DNA from: an uncultured Lachnospiraceae bacterium
Lineage (GTDB): Bacteria; Bacillota; Clostridia; Lachnospirales; Lachnospiraceae
Reading direction: 5' to 3'
DNA length: 9,534 bases
Assembly (NCBI GenBank): GCA_905209865.1
Contig: CAJLUP010000070.1
Location: forward strand, 1-9,534
This document shows, in pieces, positions 1 to 6,320 of the stretch. The position numbers and the translations under genes were made by a program. How positions within the stretch are numbered: the stretch's first letter is position 1; each line of letters begins with the position of its first letter. Below the pieces are notes generated by a model. The model ran no database searches, was not told where the DNA came from, and saw only the letters and a list, made by a program, of their open reading frames with translations.

Positions 1-1022
1 TTAACAAGCGGCACAGCCAGCGCTTCCGCTGCCAATGTCAGTACAATTCCTGCCACGATCAAGATATTTCTGCTTTTCTTATACAGATTATGAAGTTCCC
101 CTTCATTGCCCGCCCCGTAATGATAACTTACAATCGGAGCGCTTCCGACCGAATATCCCATAAAAACCGCAACAAAAATAAAATTTACATACATAATGAC
201 TCCAAACGCAGCAACGCCGTCCGCCCCTGCAAGTTTCATCAGCTGAAAATTGTAAAGGATATTTACAACAGACATCGACAGATTTGTCACCATCTCAGAC
301 GAACCGTTCACACAAGTCTTCAAAAGAACCCCTTTATATCGTTTCAGCCGCAATGTAAACTTCAATCCGTTCTGACTTCCTTTTACGAAAAAGAAAAACG
401 GCGCAATCCCTCCTACGATCTGCCCCAGTCCGGTAGCAAGCGCAGCTCCTGCCACACCCCACTCAAATACCACGATAAACAGATAGTCAAATACAATGTT
501 CGTCAATCCGGCGGCAACATTGATCTTCAAACTCAAAACAGGTTCCTCCGCCGCGACAAGAAAGCTTTGGAACATATTCTGTAAAATGAACGCCGTCTGC
601 GTCGCAAAAAGAATTCTTCCATATACGATACAAGGTTCTCTAAGTTCTCCCTCCGCCTTAAGAAGATGCGCAATTTGCGGCGTAAAAATAAAAAATACGA
701 CCGAGAAAATAATACTTAAAACAAGACCAAAGACAAGAATCATGGAAAAATATTGATTCGCCTGCTCCTTTTTTCCTTCCCCCAGTGTTTTTGCCACGAC
801 AGCGCTCCCGCCTGTGCCAAGCATAAATCCGATAGCCGCGATCCCCATCGACACCGGCCAAATCAGATTTGCCGCAGCAAACGGCGTTTTCCCGACAAAA
901 TTCGAAATAAAAAGTCCGTCTACAATACTGTACATCGACGTACAGATAAGCATAAGGATCGTTGACATTGTAAAACGGATCAATCTGCGGTATGTAAAAT
1001 GATCCGAAAGCTGTATTTTCAT
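1..1022 (-). CDS. MATE family efflux transporter, N-terminal 340 codons (partial)
   Basis: Inner-membrane multidrug/toxin or cation-coupled efflux protein of the MATE family. The reading frame is open from ATG at 1022 to the window edge (340 codons), so the C-terminal part of a roughly 450-residue protein is missing. Visible features are a polar N-terminus (MKIQLSDHFTYRRLIRFTM), then repeated hydrophobic segments. Typical MATE landmarks are the SMYSIVDGLFIS stretch in TM1, GTGGSAVVAKTLGEGKKEQA after TM2, and, in the second repeat, FMGYSVGSAPIVSYHYGAGN near residues 290-309, which matches the usual (G)xxP(I/L)xxxxxGA motif. The start is supported by AGGAG 10 nt upstream. The gene is divergent from a GNAT gene and has its own promoter with a palindrome in the spacer. 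The substrate cannot be told from the sequence; the family assignment is firm. Confidence 0.93.
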   Translation of the reverse strand, partial: MKIQLSDHFTYRRLIRFTMSTILMLICTSMYSIVDGLFISNFVGKTPFAAANLIWPVSMGIAAIGFMLGTGGSAVVAKTLGEGKKEQANQYFSMILVFGLVLSIIFSVVFFIFTPQIAHLLKAEGELREPCIVYGRILFATQTAFILQNMFQSFLVAAEEPVLSLKINVAAGLTNIVFDYLFIVVFEWGVAGAALATGLGQIVGGIAPFFFFVKGSQNGLKFTLRLKRYKGVLLKTCVNGSSEMVTNLSMSVVNILYNFQLMKLAGADGVAAFGVIMYVNFIFVAVFMGYSVGSAPIVSYHYGAGNEGELHNLYKKSRNILIVAGIVLTLAAEALAVPLV

Positions 1023-1108
1023 ATTCTTAATTCTCCTGTTTTCCCTCTGAAAATTTCCATATATTTCGCATTTAAGCGCAAAAGTTCTTTCCGTTCAGCT
1101 TCTGTCAT
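1019..1108 (-). CDS. Possible 29-codon leader ORF overlapping the MATE start (ATGA)
   Basis: A short frame begins at ATG 1108 (MTEAERKELLRLNAKYMEI...) and runs without a stop to TGA at 1021-1019. That stop overlaps the MATE ATG as ATATGA, the geometry of translational coupling. The peptide is charged and looks helical. Against it, no Shine-Dalgarno sequence lies in front of ATG 1108, and this ATG overlaps the predicted -10 box, so a transcript from that promoter would start downstream of it. A shorter in-frame start (ATG at 1060, 13 codons) would lie on the transcript. It may be a chance ORF. Confidence 0.2.
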   Translation of the reverse strand: MTEAERKELLRLNAKYMEIFRGKTGELRI

Positions 1109-1135
1109 ATTAATCTGATATCGGATTATAGTCAA
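1107..1135 (-). promoter_or_regulatory. Predicted sigma-A promoter of the MATE gene
   Basis: On the minus strand TTGACT (1135-1130) and TAATAT (1112-1107) are separated by 17 nt. The -35 matches consensus at 5 of 6 positions and the -10 at 4 of 6. Transcription would start near 1100, leaving an 80-nt leader. Assignment is by consensus match only. Confidence 0.55.
1111..1128. promoter_or_regulatory. 18-bp near-perfect palindrome in the MATE promoter spacer (candidate operator)
   Basis: TAATCTGAT / ATCGGATTA has 9-bp arms with no loop and one non-complementary position (T opposite G). It fills the space between the predicted -35 and -10 boxes. That position is typical for operators of dimeric repressors (TetR or MarR type) that control efflux pumps. 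No such regulator gene lies in the window, so the function is inferred from position and symmetry. Confidence 0.45.
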
Positions 1136-1197
1136 CCTCTACTTTCTTCTTTCCTGCCTGCCGCTTTCTTTTCTTCATAGAAATAACTTCCGATCTC

Positions 1198-1206
1198 TGC
1201 TATAAT
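1198..1206 (+). promoter_or_regulatory. Extended -10 promoter of the GNAT gene
   Basis: TGCTATAAT at 1198-1206 is a perfect extended -10 (TGnTATAAT). No good -35 lies 16-18 nt upstream (TAGAAA at 1178-1183), which is acceptable for an extended -10 promoter. Transcription would begin near 1213, about 35 nt before the start codon. Confidence 0.65.
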
Positions 1207-1247
1207 ACAAAACAGATATCAAAGATATGGAAGAAAGGATTTTTATT

Positions 1248-1730
1248 ATGAACATCCGAAAAGCAAACTTGGAAGAGCTCAAAACGATCATGAACTTATA
1301 CGAAAATGCCCGCATATTCATGCGCGAACATGGCAACCCCGACCAGTGGGGCACATCTTATCCGCCCCAGGATATGATTGAAGACGATATCCGCCTTGGG
1401 AATCTATACGTCTGTACGGAAGAAGATACGATCGAAGCCGTTTTCTTCTATAAAGAAGGAATTGATCCGACCTATCTGAAAATTCAGGACGGACAATGGC
1501 TAAATGACGATCCCTACGGCGTCGTTCATCGGATCACTTCATCCGGAAAAGTAAAAGGCGCCGCTTCTTTCTGTCTTGACTGGGCATTTTCACAATGCGG
1601 AAACTTAAAGATAGACACACATGAAAACAATATTGTCATGCAGAACATGCTGAAGAAAAACGGATTTACTTACTGTGGCCGCATCTATGTGGAGGACGGC
1701 GGTGAACGGCTTGCCTTTCAGAAACTATAA
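1248..1730 (+). CDS. GNAT family N-acetyltransferase
   Basis: Cytoplasmic acetyltransferase of the GNAT fold, 160 residues, which would transfer acetyl from acetyl-CoA to an unknown amine. The N-terminal strand MNIRKANLEELKTIMNLYENA is typical of the family. The acetyl-CoA region is at about 94-113 (HRITSSGKVKGAASFCLDWA), followed by NLKIDTHENNIVMQNMLKKNGF (119-140) and YCGRIYVEDGGERLAFQKL, the usual strand-helix-strand end of small GNATs. The pyrophosphate loop reads SSGKVKGAA rather than the common R/QxxGxG/A. An ATG also lies at 1227, but ATG 1248 is preferred because AAAGGA (1234-1239) sits 8 nt in front of it. It is a single-gene transcription unit with its own promoter and a shared terminator downstream. 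Family firm, substrate unknown. Confidence 0.88.
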   Translation: MNIRKANLEELKTIMNLYENARIFMREHGNPDQWGTSYPPQDMIEDDIRLGNLYVCTEEDTIEAVFFYKEGIDPTYLKIQDGQWLNDDPYGVVHRITSSGKVKGAASFCLDWAFSQCGNLKIDTHENNIVMQNMLKKNGFTYCGRIYVEDGGERLAFQKL

Positions 1731-1798
1731 AGAGATAAAAGCGTGTTTCGCACATCCCCAAAAAGACTTTCTCTCATAGGAACAAAGTTTTTATGGAA

Positions 1799-1859
1799 TC
1801 AAAAAACGCTGCAAAAGATTCAATCCGGTTACGGATCTGTCTTTTGCAGCATTTTTATT
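1799..1859. terminator. Bidirectional intrinsic terminator between the GNAT gene and the liv-kinase operon
   Basis: GCTGCAAAAGA (1808-1818) pairs perfectly with TCTTTTGCAGC (1840-1850), and an inner ATCCG/CGGAT stem extends the hairpin. On the plus strand ATTTTTATT follows. On the minus strand the hairpin is followed by GTTTTTTGATT. It can therefore end both converging transcripts. Confidence 0.88.
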
Positions 1860-1869
1860 CATCAAACAC

Positions 1870-2496
1870 CTATGCTTCGTCAAAACGCACTTTCATATAT
1901 GCTTTGATCTCTTCCACGCATTTCTCGAACCCAAGCTTTCCGCTGTTCAAACAGAGATCATAATTTCTCGCATCAACCCACTCATGACCTGTGTGATATC
2001 TGTAAAAATCACCTCTGTACTGATCTGTTTTCTCGATATATTTCTGCATCTCTTTTTCTGTCATGCTGTGTCGTTCCATCGAACGCTCCAGACAGAATTT
2101 TCTGTCTGCATGTACGAATACACTGACTACATTCGGATAATCTCTCAAGACATAATCGGCACATCTTCCGATAATGACGCAAGACTCTTTCGCCGCCAGT
2201 TCTTTAATGATCTTCGCCTGATAGTTAAACAGATTGTCATCCGATGTAAACTCTCTGTCTTCCGGAGGGAGCAGTCCTCCTTCATAAGGACGGCTCAACA
2301 GCTTAAACCATCCTGCCTTGCGGACTTTCTCATCCGACATCCCGAATAATTTTTCATTGATCCCGCTGTCCTCCGAAGCCATTCGGAGAATTTCTCTGCT
2401 GTAACAATTAATGCCAAGCTCTTTTGCAAGCATAGCCCCAATCGTTTTTCCGCCGCTTCCGTACTGCCTTGAAATTGTGATGACGATATTTTTCAT
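1870..2496 (-). CDS. Cytidylate kinase-like family protein (Cytidylate_kin2/AAA_26), last gene of the liv operon
   Basis: P-loop nucleoside-monophosphate-kinase-like protein of 208 residues; the true substrate of this family is not established, to my knowledge. Visible motifs are the N-terminal strand and phosphate loop VITISRQYGSGGKTIG (5-20), GRCADYVLRDY (110-120), FYRYHTGHEW (164-173) and LCLNSGKLGF (181-190), all shared with the paralogue at 6321-6950. The P-loop ends in GKT, so a Walker-type lysine is present, unlike the paralogue. The start ATG has AAAGGAGG 9 nt upstream, and this ribosome binding site overlaps the livF stop codon (15-bp gap). Cotranscription with the importer genes is therefore likely, followed by the terminator at 1799-1859. 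The CMP-kinase name should be read as fold similarity only. Family confident, role unknown. Confidence 0.85.
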   Translation of the reverse strand: MKNIVITISRQYGSGGKTIGAMLAKELGINCYSREILRMASEDSGINEKLFGMSDEKVRKAGWFKLLSRPYEGGLLPPEDREFTSDDNLFNYQAKIIKELAAKESCVIIGRCADYVLRDYPNVVSVFVHADRKFCLERSMERHSMTEKEMQKYIEKTDQYRGDFYRYHTGHEWVDARNYDLCLNSGKLGFEKCVEEIKAYMKVRFDEA

Positions 2497-2511
2497 TAAA
2501 ATGCGCCTCCT

Positions 2512-3222
2512 TTACTCTCCAAGATAAGCTTTCTTGATCGAATCATCTTCCAAAAGATCTTTCGCATCTCCTGAAAGAACGATCTTTCCTGTCTCCAGCA
2601 CATACGCTCTGTCTGCGATCGAAAGTGCTTTCTTCGCATTCTGCTCTACAAGAAGAACGGTAGTTCCGCTTTCACTCACCGCACGGATAATATCGAAGAT
2701 CTCATTGACCATGATCGGAGAAAGTCCCATCGACGGCTCATCCATCAAAATGATCCGCGGTTTCGACATGAGTGCACGACCCATCGCAAGCATCTGCTGT
2801 TCTCCGCCGCTTAGTGTTCCTGCCATCTGATTTTTACGCTCTTTCAAACGTGGGAAACGCTTATAAACACTCTGCAGCGTCTCCTCGATCTCAGCCTTAT
2901 CTTTTCGCGTATAAGCGCCCATTTTCAGATTTTCATAAACGCTTAACTCCGCGAATACCCTTCTGCCTTCCGGCACATGAGCCATTCCCATTGAAACGAT
3001 CTTATGAGCCGGGGTCTTCGTAATATCTTTTCCTTCAAACAGAACCTGTCCGCTTTTCGGGGAAAGCAATCCGGTAATCGTATGCAGGGTTGTTGTCTTT
3101 CCCGCGCCGTTTGCGCCGATCAAAGCAATGACCTCTCCTTGATTTACTTCAAAAGAGATCCCCTTGATCGCCTGTATCACTCCATAATACACTTGTAAAT
3201 CTTTTACTTCAAGCATTGCCAT
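2512..3222 (-). CDS. livF: Branched-chain amino acid ABC transporter ATP-binding protein LivF
   Basis: Cytoplasmic ATPase subunit of a HAAT-type importer, 236 residues, full length for LivF. Walker A is GANGAGKT (36-43), the Q-loop region reads VPEGRRVF (83-90) as in LivF proteins, the signature is LSGGEQQ (137-143), Walker B is RIILMDEPS (156-164), and the switch region is LVEQN (191-195). Glutamine in place of the switch histidine is usual for LivF, which helps to tell it from LivG. The start ATG 3222 has AGGAGG 7 nt upstream; the upstream livG stop (TAG, 3236-3234) lies inside this ribosome binding site, giving an 11-bp gap. It pairs with LivG on the LivH/LivM permease. Transported solute is inferred from the family, and other HAAT substrates are possible. 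Confidence 0.95.
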   Translation of the reverse strand: MAMLEVKDLQVYYGVIQAIKGISFEVNQGEVIALIGANGAGKTTTLHTITGLLSPKSGQVLFEGKDITKTPAHKIVSMGMAHVPEGRRVFAELSVYENLKMGAYTRKDKAEIEETLQSVYKRFPRLKERKNQMAGTLSGGEQQMLAMGRALMSKPRIILMDEPSMGLSPIMVNEIFDIIRAVSESGTTVLLVEQNAKKALSIADRAYVLETGKIVLSGDAKDLLEDDSIKKAYLGE

Positions 3223-3233
3223 AACGATCCCTC

Positions 3234-3992
3234 CTATTCTCCAAGATATGCGGTAATAACCTGCGGATCGTTCAATACATCCGAAGTTTTTCCTTCACTG
3301 AGCACTTCTCCGAAATTGAGCACCGTCAGTTTCTCACAAATACCGCTTACCAGTTTCATATCATGTTCAATCAAAAGGATCGTCATATGAAAGTTTTCTC
3401 TCACAAAACGGATCATATCCATCAGCTCCCCTGTCTCGTTCGGGTTCATTCCCGCCGCAGGCTCATCGAGAAGAAGCAGCTTCGGCTCCGTTGCCAGCGC
3501 CCTTGCAATTTCAAGTCTTCTCTGCTGTCCATACGGAAGATTCGAAGCGTCCACATGTGCCACATCTTCCAGATTGAACACTTTCAGCAGTTCCATCGCC
3601 TGCTCATCCATCTCCTTTTCCACTCTGCGGTAGCTGGGAAGTCTTAAGATCCCTGAAAGAGCAGAATACTGATGTTTATTATGAAGTCCTACTTTCACGT
3701 TATCAAGAACACTTAACTGTTTGAAAAGTCGAATATTCTGAAATGTACGAGCAATTCCTGCCTTATTGATCTCAATCGTACTTTTTCCTGTAATATCCTC
3801 TCCGTCCAGCAACACTTTTCCGCTGTCCGGTTTATACACTCCGGTAAGAAGGTTGAACACCGTCGTCTTTCCGGCGCCGTTCGGACCGATCAGTCCATAC
3901 AGCGCTTCCTTTTCAATCGAAATATCAAATCCATTTACTGCACGAAGACCGCCAAATGAAATTCCGAGATTTTTTACTTCCAGTAATGCCAT
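3234..3992 (-). CDS. livG: Branched-chain amino acid ABC transporter ATP-binding protein LivG
   Basis: Second ATPase of the importer, 252 residues. Walker A is GPNGAGKT (36-43), Q-loop RTFQNIRLF (82-90), signature LPYGQQRRLEIARAL (152-166) with the LivG-specific YGQQ in place of LSGGQ, Walker B LLLLDEPAAG (172-181), and switch histidine in LLIEHDM (206-212). These features identify LivG rather than LivF. A longer frame reaches 4046 but runs inside livM. ATG 3992 is chosen because AAGGAGG lies 10 nt upstream and the protein then starts as MALLEVKNLG like its homologues. The start overlaps the livM stop by one base (TAATG), so translation is probably coupled. Confidence 0.95.
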   Translation of the reverse strand: MALLEVKNLGISFGGLRAVNGFDISIEKEALYGLIGPNGAGKTTVFNLLTGVYKPDSGKVLLDGEDITGKSTIEINKAGIARTFQNIRLFKQLSVLDNVKVGLHNKHQYSALSGILRLPSYRRVEKEMDEQAMELLKVFNLEDVAHVDASNLPYGQQRRLEIARALATEPKLLLLDEPAAGMNPNETGELMDMIRFVRENFHMTILLIEHDMKLVSGICEKLTVLNFGEVLSEGKTSDVLNDPQVITAYLGE

Positions 3993-5059
3993 TATTTTAC
4001 AGCCTCCTTTTTCTTCTTCCCAAAGGAAAGATATTTTTCTCTCCACTCGATCGCTTTCGGCGCCCAGTTAAAGAGCATCATAACAATAAGGACGATGGCG
4101 TAAATCAACATACGGTAATCCGACAGTCCACGGAGCATCTCCGGAAGAAGTGTCAGGATCACAGCCGCAATGATCGAACCACGGATATTTCCGATACCTC
4201 CTAATACGACAAATACGAGGATCATGATCGACATGTTGTAACCGAAGTTGTTCGTGTTCGCTGTCAATGTAGACAGATTATGGGCATAAAGCACACCTGC
4301 CGCTCCTGCCATTGCCGCCGATATCGTAAATGCCATCAGTTTATATTTTGTAATGTTAATTCCTACGGATTCTGCCGCGATACGGTTGTCGCGAATCGCC
4401 ATGATCGCGCGTCCGTCTCTGGAATGGATCAGGTTAATCACGATGAACAACGTCAGAAGGATCAGCAGAAATCCGATAAAAAACGTCGCGTCTTTCGGCG
4501 TTCCTGTAATTCCCTGAGGTCCGTTGATAATCACTTTTCCGTCCGGCTCCATATTCAGCGCCATCACATCTTTCGTAGAAAAATGAAACCCTTTCGAATC
4601 TTTTCCTATATACAGCACGTTCACGAGATTTTTAATGATCTCGCCAAACGCCAAAGTCACGATCGCCAAATAGTCCCCTTTCAGACGAAGTACCGGAATT
4701 CCGATCAAAATACCAAAAATGGCAGCAACCGCAATACCGATCAGAAGCGCTATGAAAAAGCGGAGAGATGCGGATTCGATCACATCTCTTGTACATTTTG
4801 AAAAGAATGCACTTGCAAACGCACCGACACACATAAATCCCGCATGTCCGAGACTCAATTCTCCAAGCACACCAACTACAAGGTTCAACGAAACAGCCAT
4901 AATAATATAGATGCAAAGCGGAACCATCAAGCCTTCCAAAAGACTTGAAATACTTCCTGCGTTGATCAATGTCTGCATCACTACAAACGCTCCGATAACA
5001 AGTGCGTATGTGATCACATTACTTTTTGTTGTTTTCTTCATATTTTTTAACTTATCCAT
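3992..5059 (-). CDS. livM: Branched-chain amino acid ABC transporter permease LivM
   Basis: Membrane permease subunit, 355 residues, with about nine or ten hydrophobic segments. LivM landmarks are LNLVVGVLGELSLGHAGFM near residues 58-76, RLKGDYLAIVTLAFGEIIKN near 125-144, the cytoplasmic coupling stretch RDGRAIMAIRDNRIAAESVG near 215-234, and GGIGNIRGSIIAA near 286-298. The C-terminus is lysine-rich and cytoplasmic. GTG at 5062 is in frame, but ATG 5059 is better placed, 6 nt behind AGGTGAT (5072-5066). That ribosome binding site overlaps the livH stop (TAG 5073-5071), leaving 11 bp between the genes. Together with LivH it forms the translocation channel. Confidence 0.94.
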   Translation of the reverse strand: MDKLKNMKKTTKSNVITYALVIGAFVVMQTLINAGSISSLLEGLMVPLCIYIIMAVSLNLVVGVLGELSLGHAGFMCVGAFASAFFSKCTRDVIESASLRFFIALLIGIAVAAIFGILIGIPVLRLKGDYLAIVTLAFGEIIKNLVNVLYIGKDSKGFHFSTKDVMALNMEPDGKVIINGPQGITGTPKDATFFIGFLLILLTLFIVINLIHSRDGRAIMAIRDNRIAAESVGINITKYKLMAFTISAAMAGAAGVLYAHNLSTLTANTNNFGYNMSIMILVFVVLGGIGNIRGSIIAAVILTLLPEMLRGLSDYRMLIYAIVLIVMMLFNWAPKAIEWREKYLSFGKKKKEAVK

Positions 5060-5070
5060 CACGCCATCAC

Positions 5071-5955
5071 CTACACTTTCTCCTGAATCTTCTTACCTAA
5101 CAGACCTGTAGGTTTCACAAGAAGCACAACGATCAATACTGCAAATACGATCGCATCTGCCATCTGTGATGAAATATAAGCTTTTCCGAAAATCTCAATC
5201 ACACCAAGCAGGATTCCTCCGATAAACGCTCCCGGAATCGAACCGATTCCTCCGAATACCGCAGCAACAAACGCTTTGATACCCGGCATTGCTCCGGTAT
5301 AAGGCGTCAGGCTTGGATATGCAGAACAAAGAAGCACACCTGCAACCGCTGCCAGCGCAGAACCGATCGCAAATGTAAGTGCAATCGTTCCGTTTACATT
5401 AATTCCCATAAGCTGAGCCGCGCCTTTATCTTCTGATACAGCGCGCATTGCCTGTCCAGGTTTTGTCTTCTGTACAAAAAGCATGAGAGCAGTCATGATA
5501 ACTACACATGCCGCGATCGTCACGATCGTCTCCCCTGAAATATTCAATCTGCCGTCTGCCAAAGACAGCCCTTTCCATTTAATGACTGACGGAAACGTCT
5601 GCGCGTTCGCTCCAAATACAAGAAGCGCCGTATTCTGAAGCAGGTAACTCACACCGATCGCCGTGATCAATACGGCAAGTGAAGAAGATGCGTTACGCAG
5701 CGGCTTGTACGCGATACGTTCAATCAAAATTCCGAGCACTGTACACACGATCACTGCTGCAACGATCGCAAGCAGAGGTGACATTCCGGCCTTCATCATC
5801 GTGATCAGCGCCATATACGCACCGATCATAATAACATCGCCGTGTGCAAAATTCAGCATCTTCGCGATTCCATAAACCATCGTATACCCGAGCGCTATGA
5901 TCGCATAAACGCTTCCAAGACTGATTCCATTAATCAAATACGATATAAAACTCAT
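5071..5955 (-). CDS. livH: Branched-chain amino acid ABC transporter permease LivH
   Basis: Membrane permease subunit, 294 residues, the usual LivH length, and first gene of the operon. The N-terminus NGISLGSVYAIIALGYTMVYG (9-29) followed by MLNFAHGDVIMIGAYMA is diagnostic of LivH. The coupling region is PGQAMRAVSEDKGAAQLMGIN, and GGIGSIPGAFIGG lies near the end. About eight hydrophobic segments are visible. The start has AAAGGGA with about 7 nt spacing. In many bacteria a periplasmic or lipoprotein binding protein gene (livJ/livK type) precedes livH, but here the preceding 365 bp contain only regulatory sequence and the next gene is a kinase-like protein. The binding protein must be encoded elsewhere or be absent. 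Confidence 0.95.
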   Translation of the reverse strand: MSFISYLINGISLGSVYAIIALGYTMVYGIAKMLNFAHGDVIMIGAYMALITMMKAGMSPLLAIVAAVIVCTVLGILIERIAYKPLRNASSSLAVLITAIGVSYLLQNTALLVFGANAQTFPSVIKWKGLSLADGRLNISGETIVTIAACVVIMTALMLFVQKTKPGQAMRAVSEDKGAAQLMGINVNGTIALTFAIGSALAAVAGVLLCSAYPSLTPYTGAMPGIKAFVAAVFGGIGSIPGAFIGGILLGVIEIFGKAYISSQMADAIVFAVLIVVLLVKPTGLLGKKIQEKV

Positions 5956-5988
5956 GTCTCATTCCCTTTCATTTTCTCTTATTGTTCC

Positions 5989-6013
5989 GATAAACACTGA
6001 CAGTCTGTTTATC
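5989..6013. repeat. 8-bp inverted repeat just downstream of the liv transcription start
   Basis: GATAAACA (5989-5996) and TGTTTATC (6006-6013) are exact reverse complements separated by 9 nt. With the predicted start near 6020, the element covers about +7 to +31 of the liv transcript, between promoter and ribosome binding site. It could be a repressor operator or a weak 5' UTR hairpin; no U-run follows, so it is not a terminator. Confidence 0.5.
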
Positions 6014-6026
6014 ATGATTACTAAGA

Positions 6027-6056
6027 ATTATACCACAAGCAATACCGTATTATCAA
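6027..6056 (-). promoter_or_regulatory. Predicted promoter of the livHMGF-kinase operon
   Basis: On the minus strand TTGATA (6056-6051) and a perfect TATAAT (6032-6027) are 18 nt apart, and TGG directly before TATAAT makes an extended -10. An 11-bp palindrome, AATACCGTATT (6041-6051), lies in the spacer beside the -35. Expected start is near 6020, giving a leader of roughly 65 nt. No leader peptide rich in Leu/Ile/Val codons and no T-box is seen in the leader. Confidence 0.75.
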
Positions 6057-6057
6057 C

Positions 6058-6090
6058 AGGAAAAAACGAGTACGCTCTGTTTTTTCTCCT
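6058..6090. terminator. Imperfect A/U-rich hairpin beside the liv -35 box (possible weak terminator)
   Basis: AAAAAACGAG (6061-6070) pairs with CTC-T-GTTTTTT (6075-6085) around a TACG loop with one bulged T, and AGG/CCT outside extends it. Either strand would carry a short GAG/CTC stem followed by a run of six T. On the minus strand it would stop transcripts entering the liv promoter from the right; the short GC stem makes efficiency doubtful. It may instead be a protein-binding palindrome. Confidence 0.35.
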
Positions 6091-6093
6091 AAA

Positions 6094-6226
6094 GCTTTTT
6101 TCACGCCTTACGAAAACCGAAAACAAAGCGTCTCCTTAAAAAGCGGCAAATCACCAGAGGTGCCAAAAGACATATTCCGGGATGATAAGCGGGCGCCAAG
6201 GTCTCGGGCAAGCCCGGACTTAGACC
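6094..6226. ncRNA. Unassigned stretch with nested complementary segments (candidate structured RNA, strand undetermined)
   Basis: No protein gene is supported here, but several complementary pairs nest or follow one another: GCTTTTT 6094-6100 with AAAAAGC 6138-6144; inside it ACGC 6103-6106 with GCGT 6128-6131; CACC 6152-6155 with GGTG 6159-6162; alternatively GGTGCC 6159-6164 with GGCGCC 6192-6197 (one G-U on the plus strand); and a stem of GGTCT 6200-6204 with AGACC 6222-6226 enclosing CGGGC/GCCCG 6205-6216. The G-U pair favours the plus strand, where the terminator at 6243-6273 would form the 3' end, but no convincing plus-strand promoter is seen. I could not match it to a named RNA family, and the span is much more GC-rich than its flanks. 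Confidence 0.35.
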
Positions 6227-6242
6227 TGTCAACATTGCAAAT

Positions 6243-6273
6243 AAAAACGGGCGGAAAATTCCACCCGTTTTTT
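6243..6273. terminator. Bidirectional intrinsic terminator downstream of the second kinase-like gene
   Basis: AAAAACGGG (6243-6251) pairs with CCCGTTTTT (6264-6272), extended inward by GG/CC across one C-A mismatch. On the minus strand it lies 47 nt past the stop codon at 6321 and ends GTTTTTATT. On the plus strand it ends in six T, so it could also end a plus-strand RNA from 6094-6226. Confidence 0.85.
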
Positions 6274-6320
6274 CCAGCTCTTTGCTGCTCCTAACAAACG
6301 CCCACACGTATTTTTCCCTT

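Noticed and set aside
90..584. Plus-strand open frame of 164 codons inside the MATE gene
   Set aside because: Basic, His/Arg/Ser-rich translation without domain features, antisense to an intact MATE coding region.
4280..4801. Plus-strand open frame of 173 codons inside livM
   Set aside because: Low-complexity Arg/His/Cys-rich translation, antisense to a well-defined permease gene.
6150..6190. Resemblance to the 3' part of an S-box (SAM) riboswitch on the plus strand (GCGGCAA...GGTGCCAA...TTCC...GATAAG)
   Set aside because: The conserved 5' part of the aptamer is missing and no plus-strand gene follows, so the match is likely chance.
6195..6226. AAGTCCGGGCTTGC on the minus strand, similar to the conserved start of RNase P RNA
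   Set aside because: Neither the GAGGAAAG context nor the 3' RNase P motif (ACAGAA...) is present; the region is too short.
6227..6232. Perfect TTGACA on the minus strand
   Set aside because: The sequence 15-19 nt downstream is GC-rich (GCCCGA) with no -10 box.
6243..6273. GGGTGGAA on the minus strand, reminiscent of a T-box antiterminator
   Set aside because: It is part of the terminator hairpin itself, behind a gene that is not an aminoacyl-tRNA synthetase or amino acid gene, and no stem I or specifier loop is seen.
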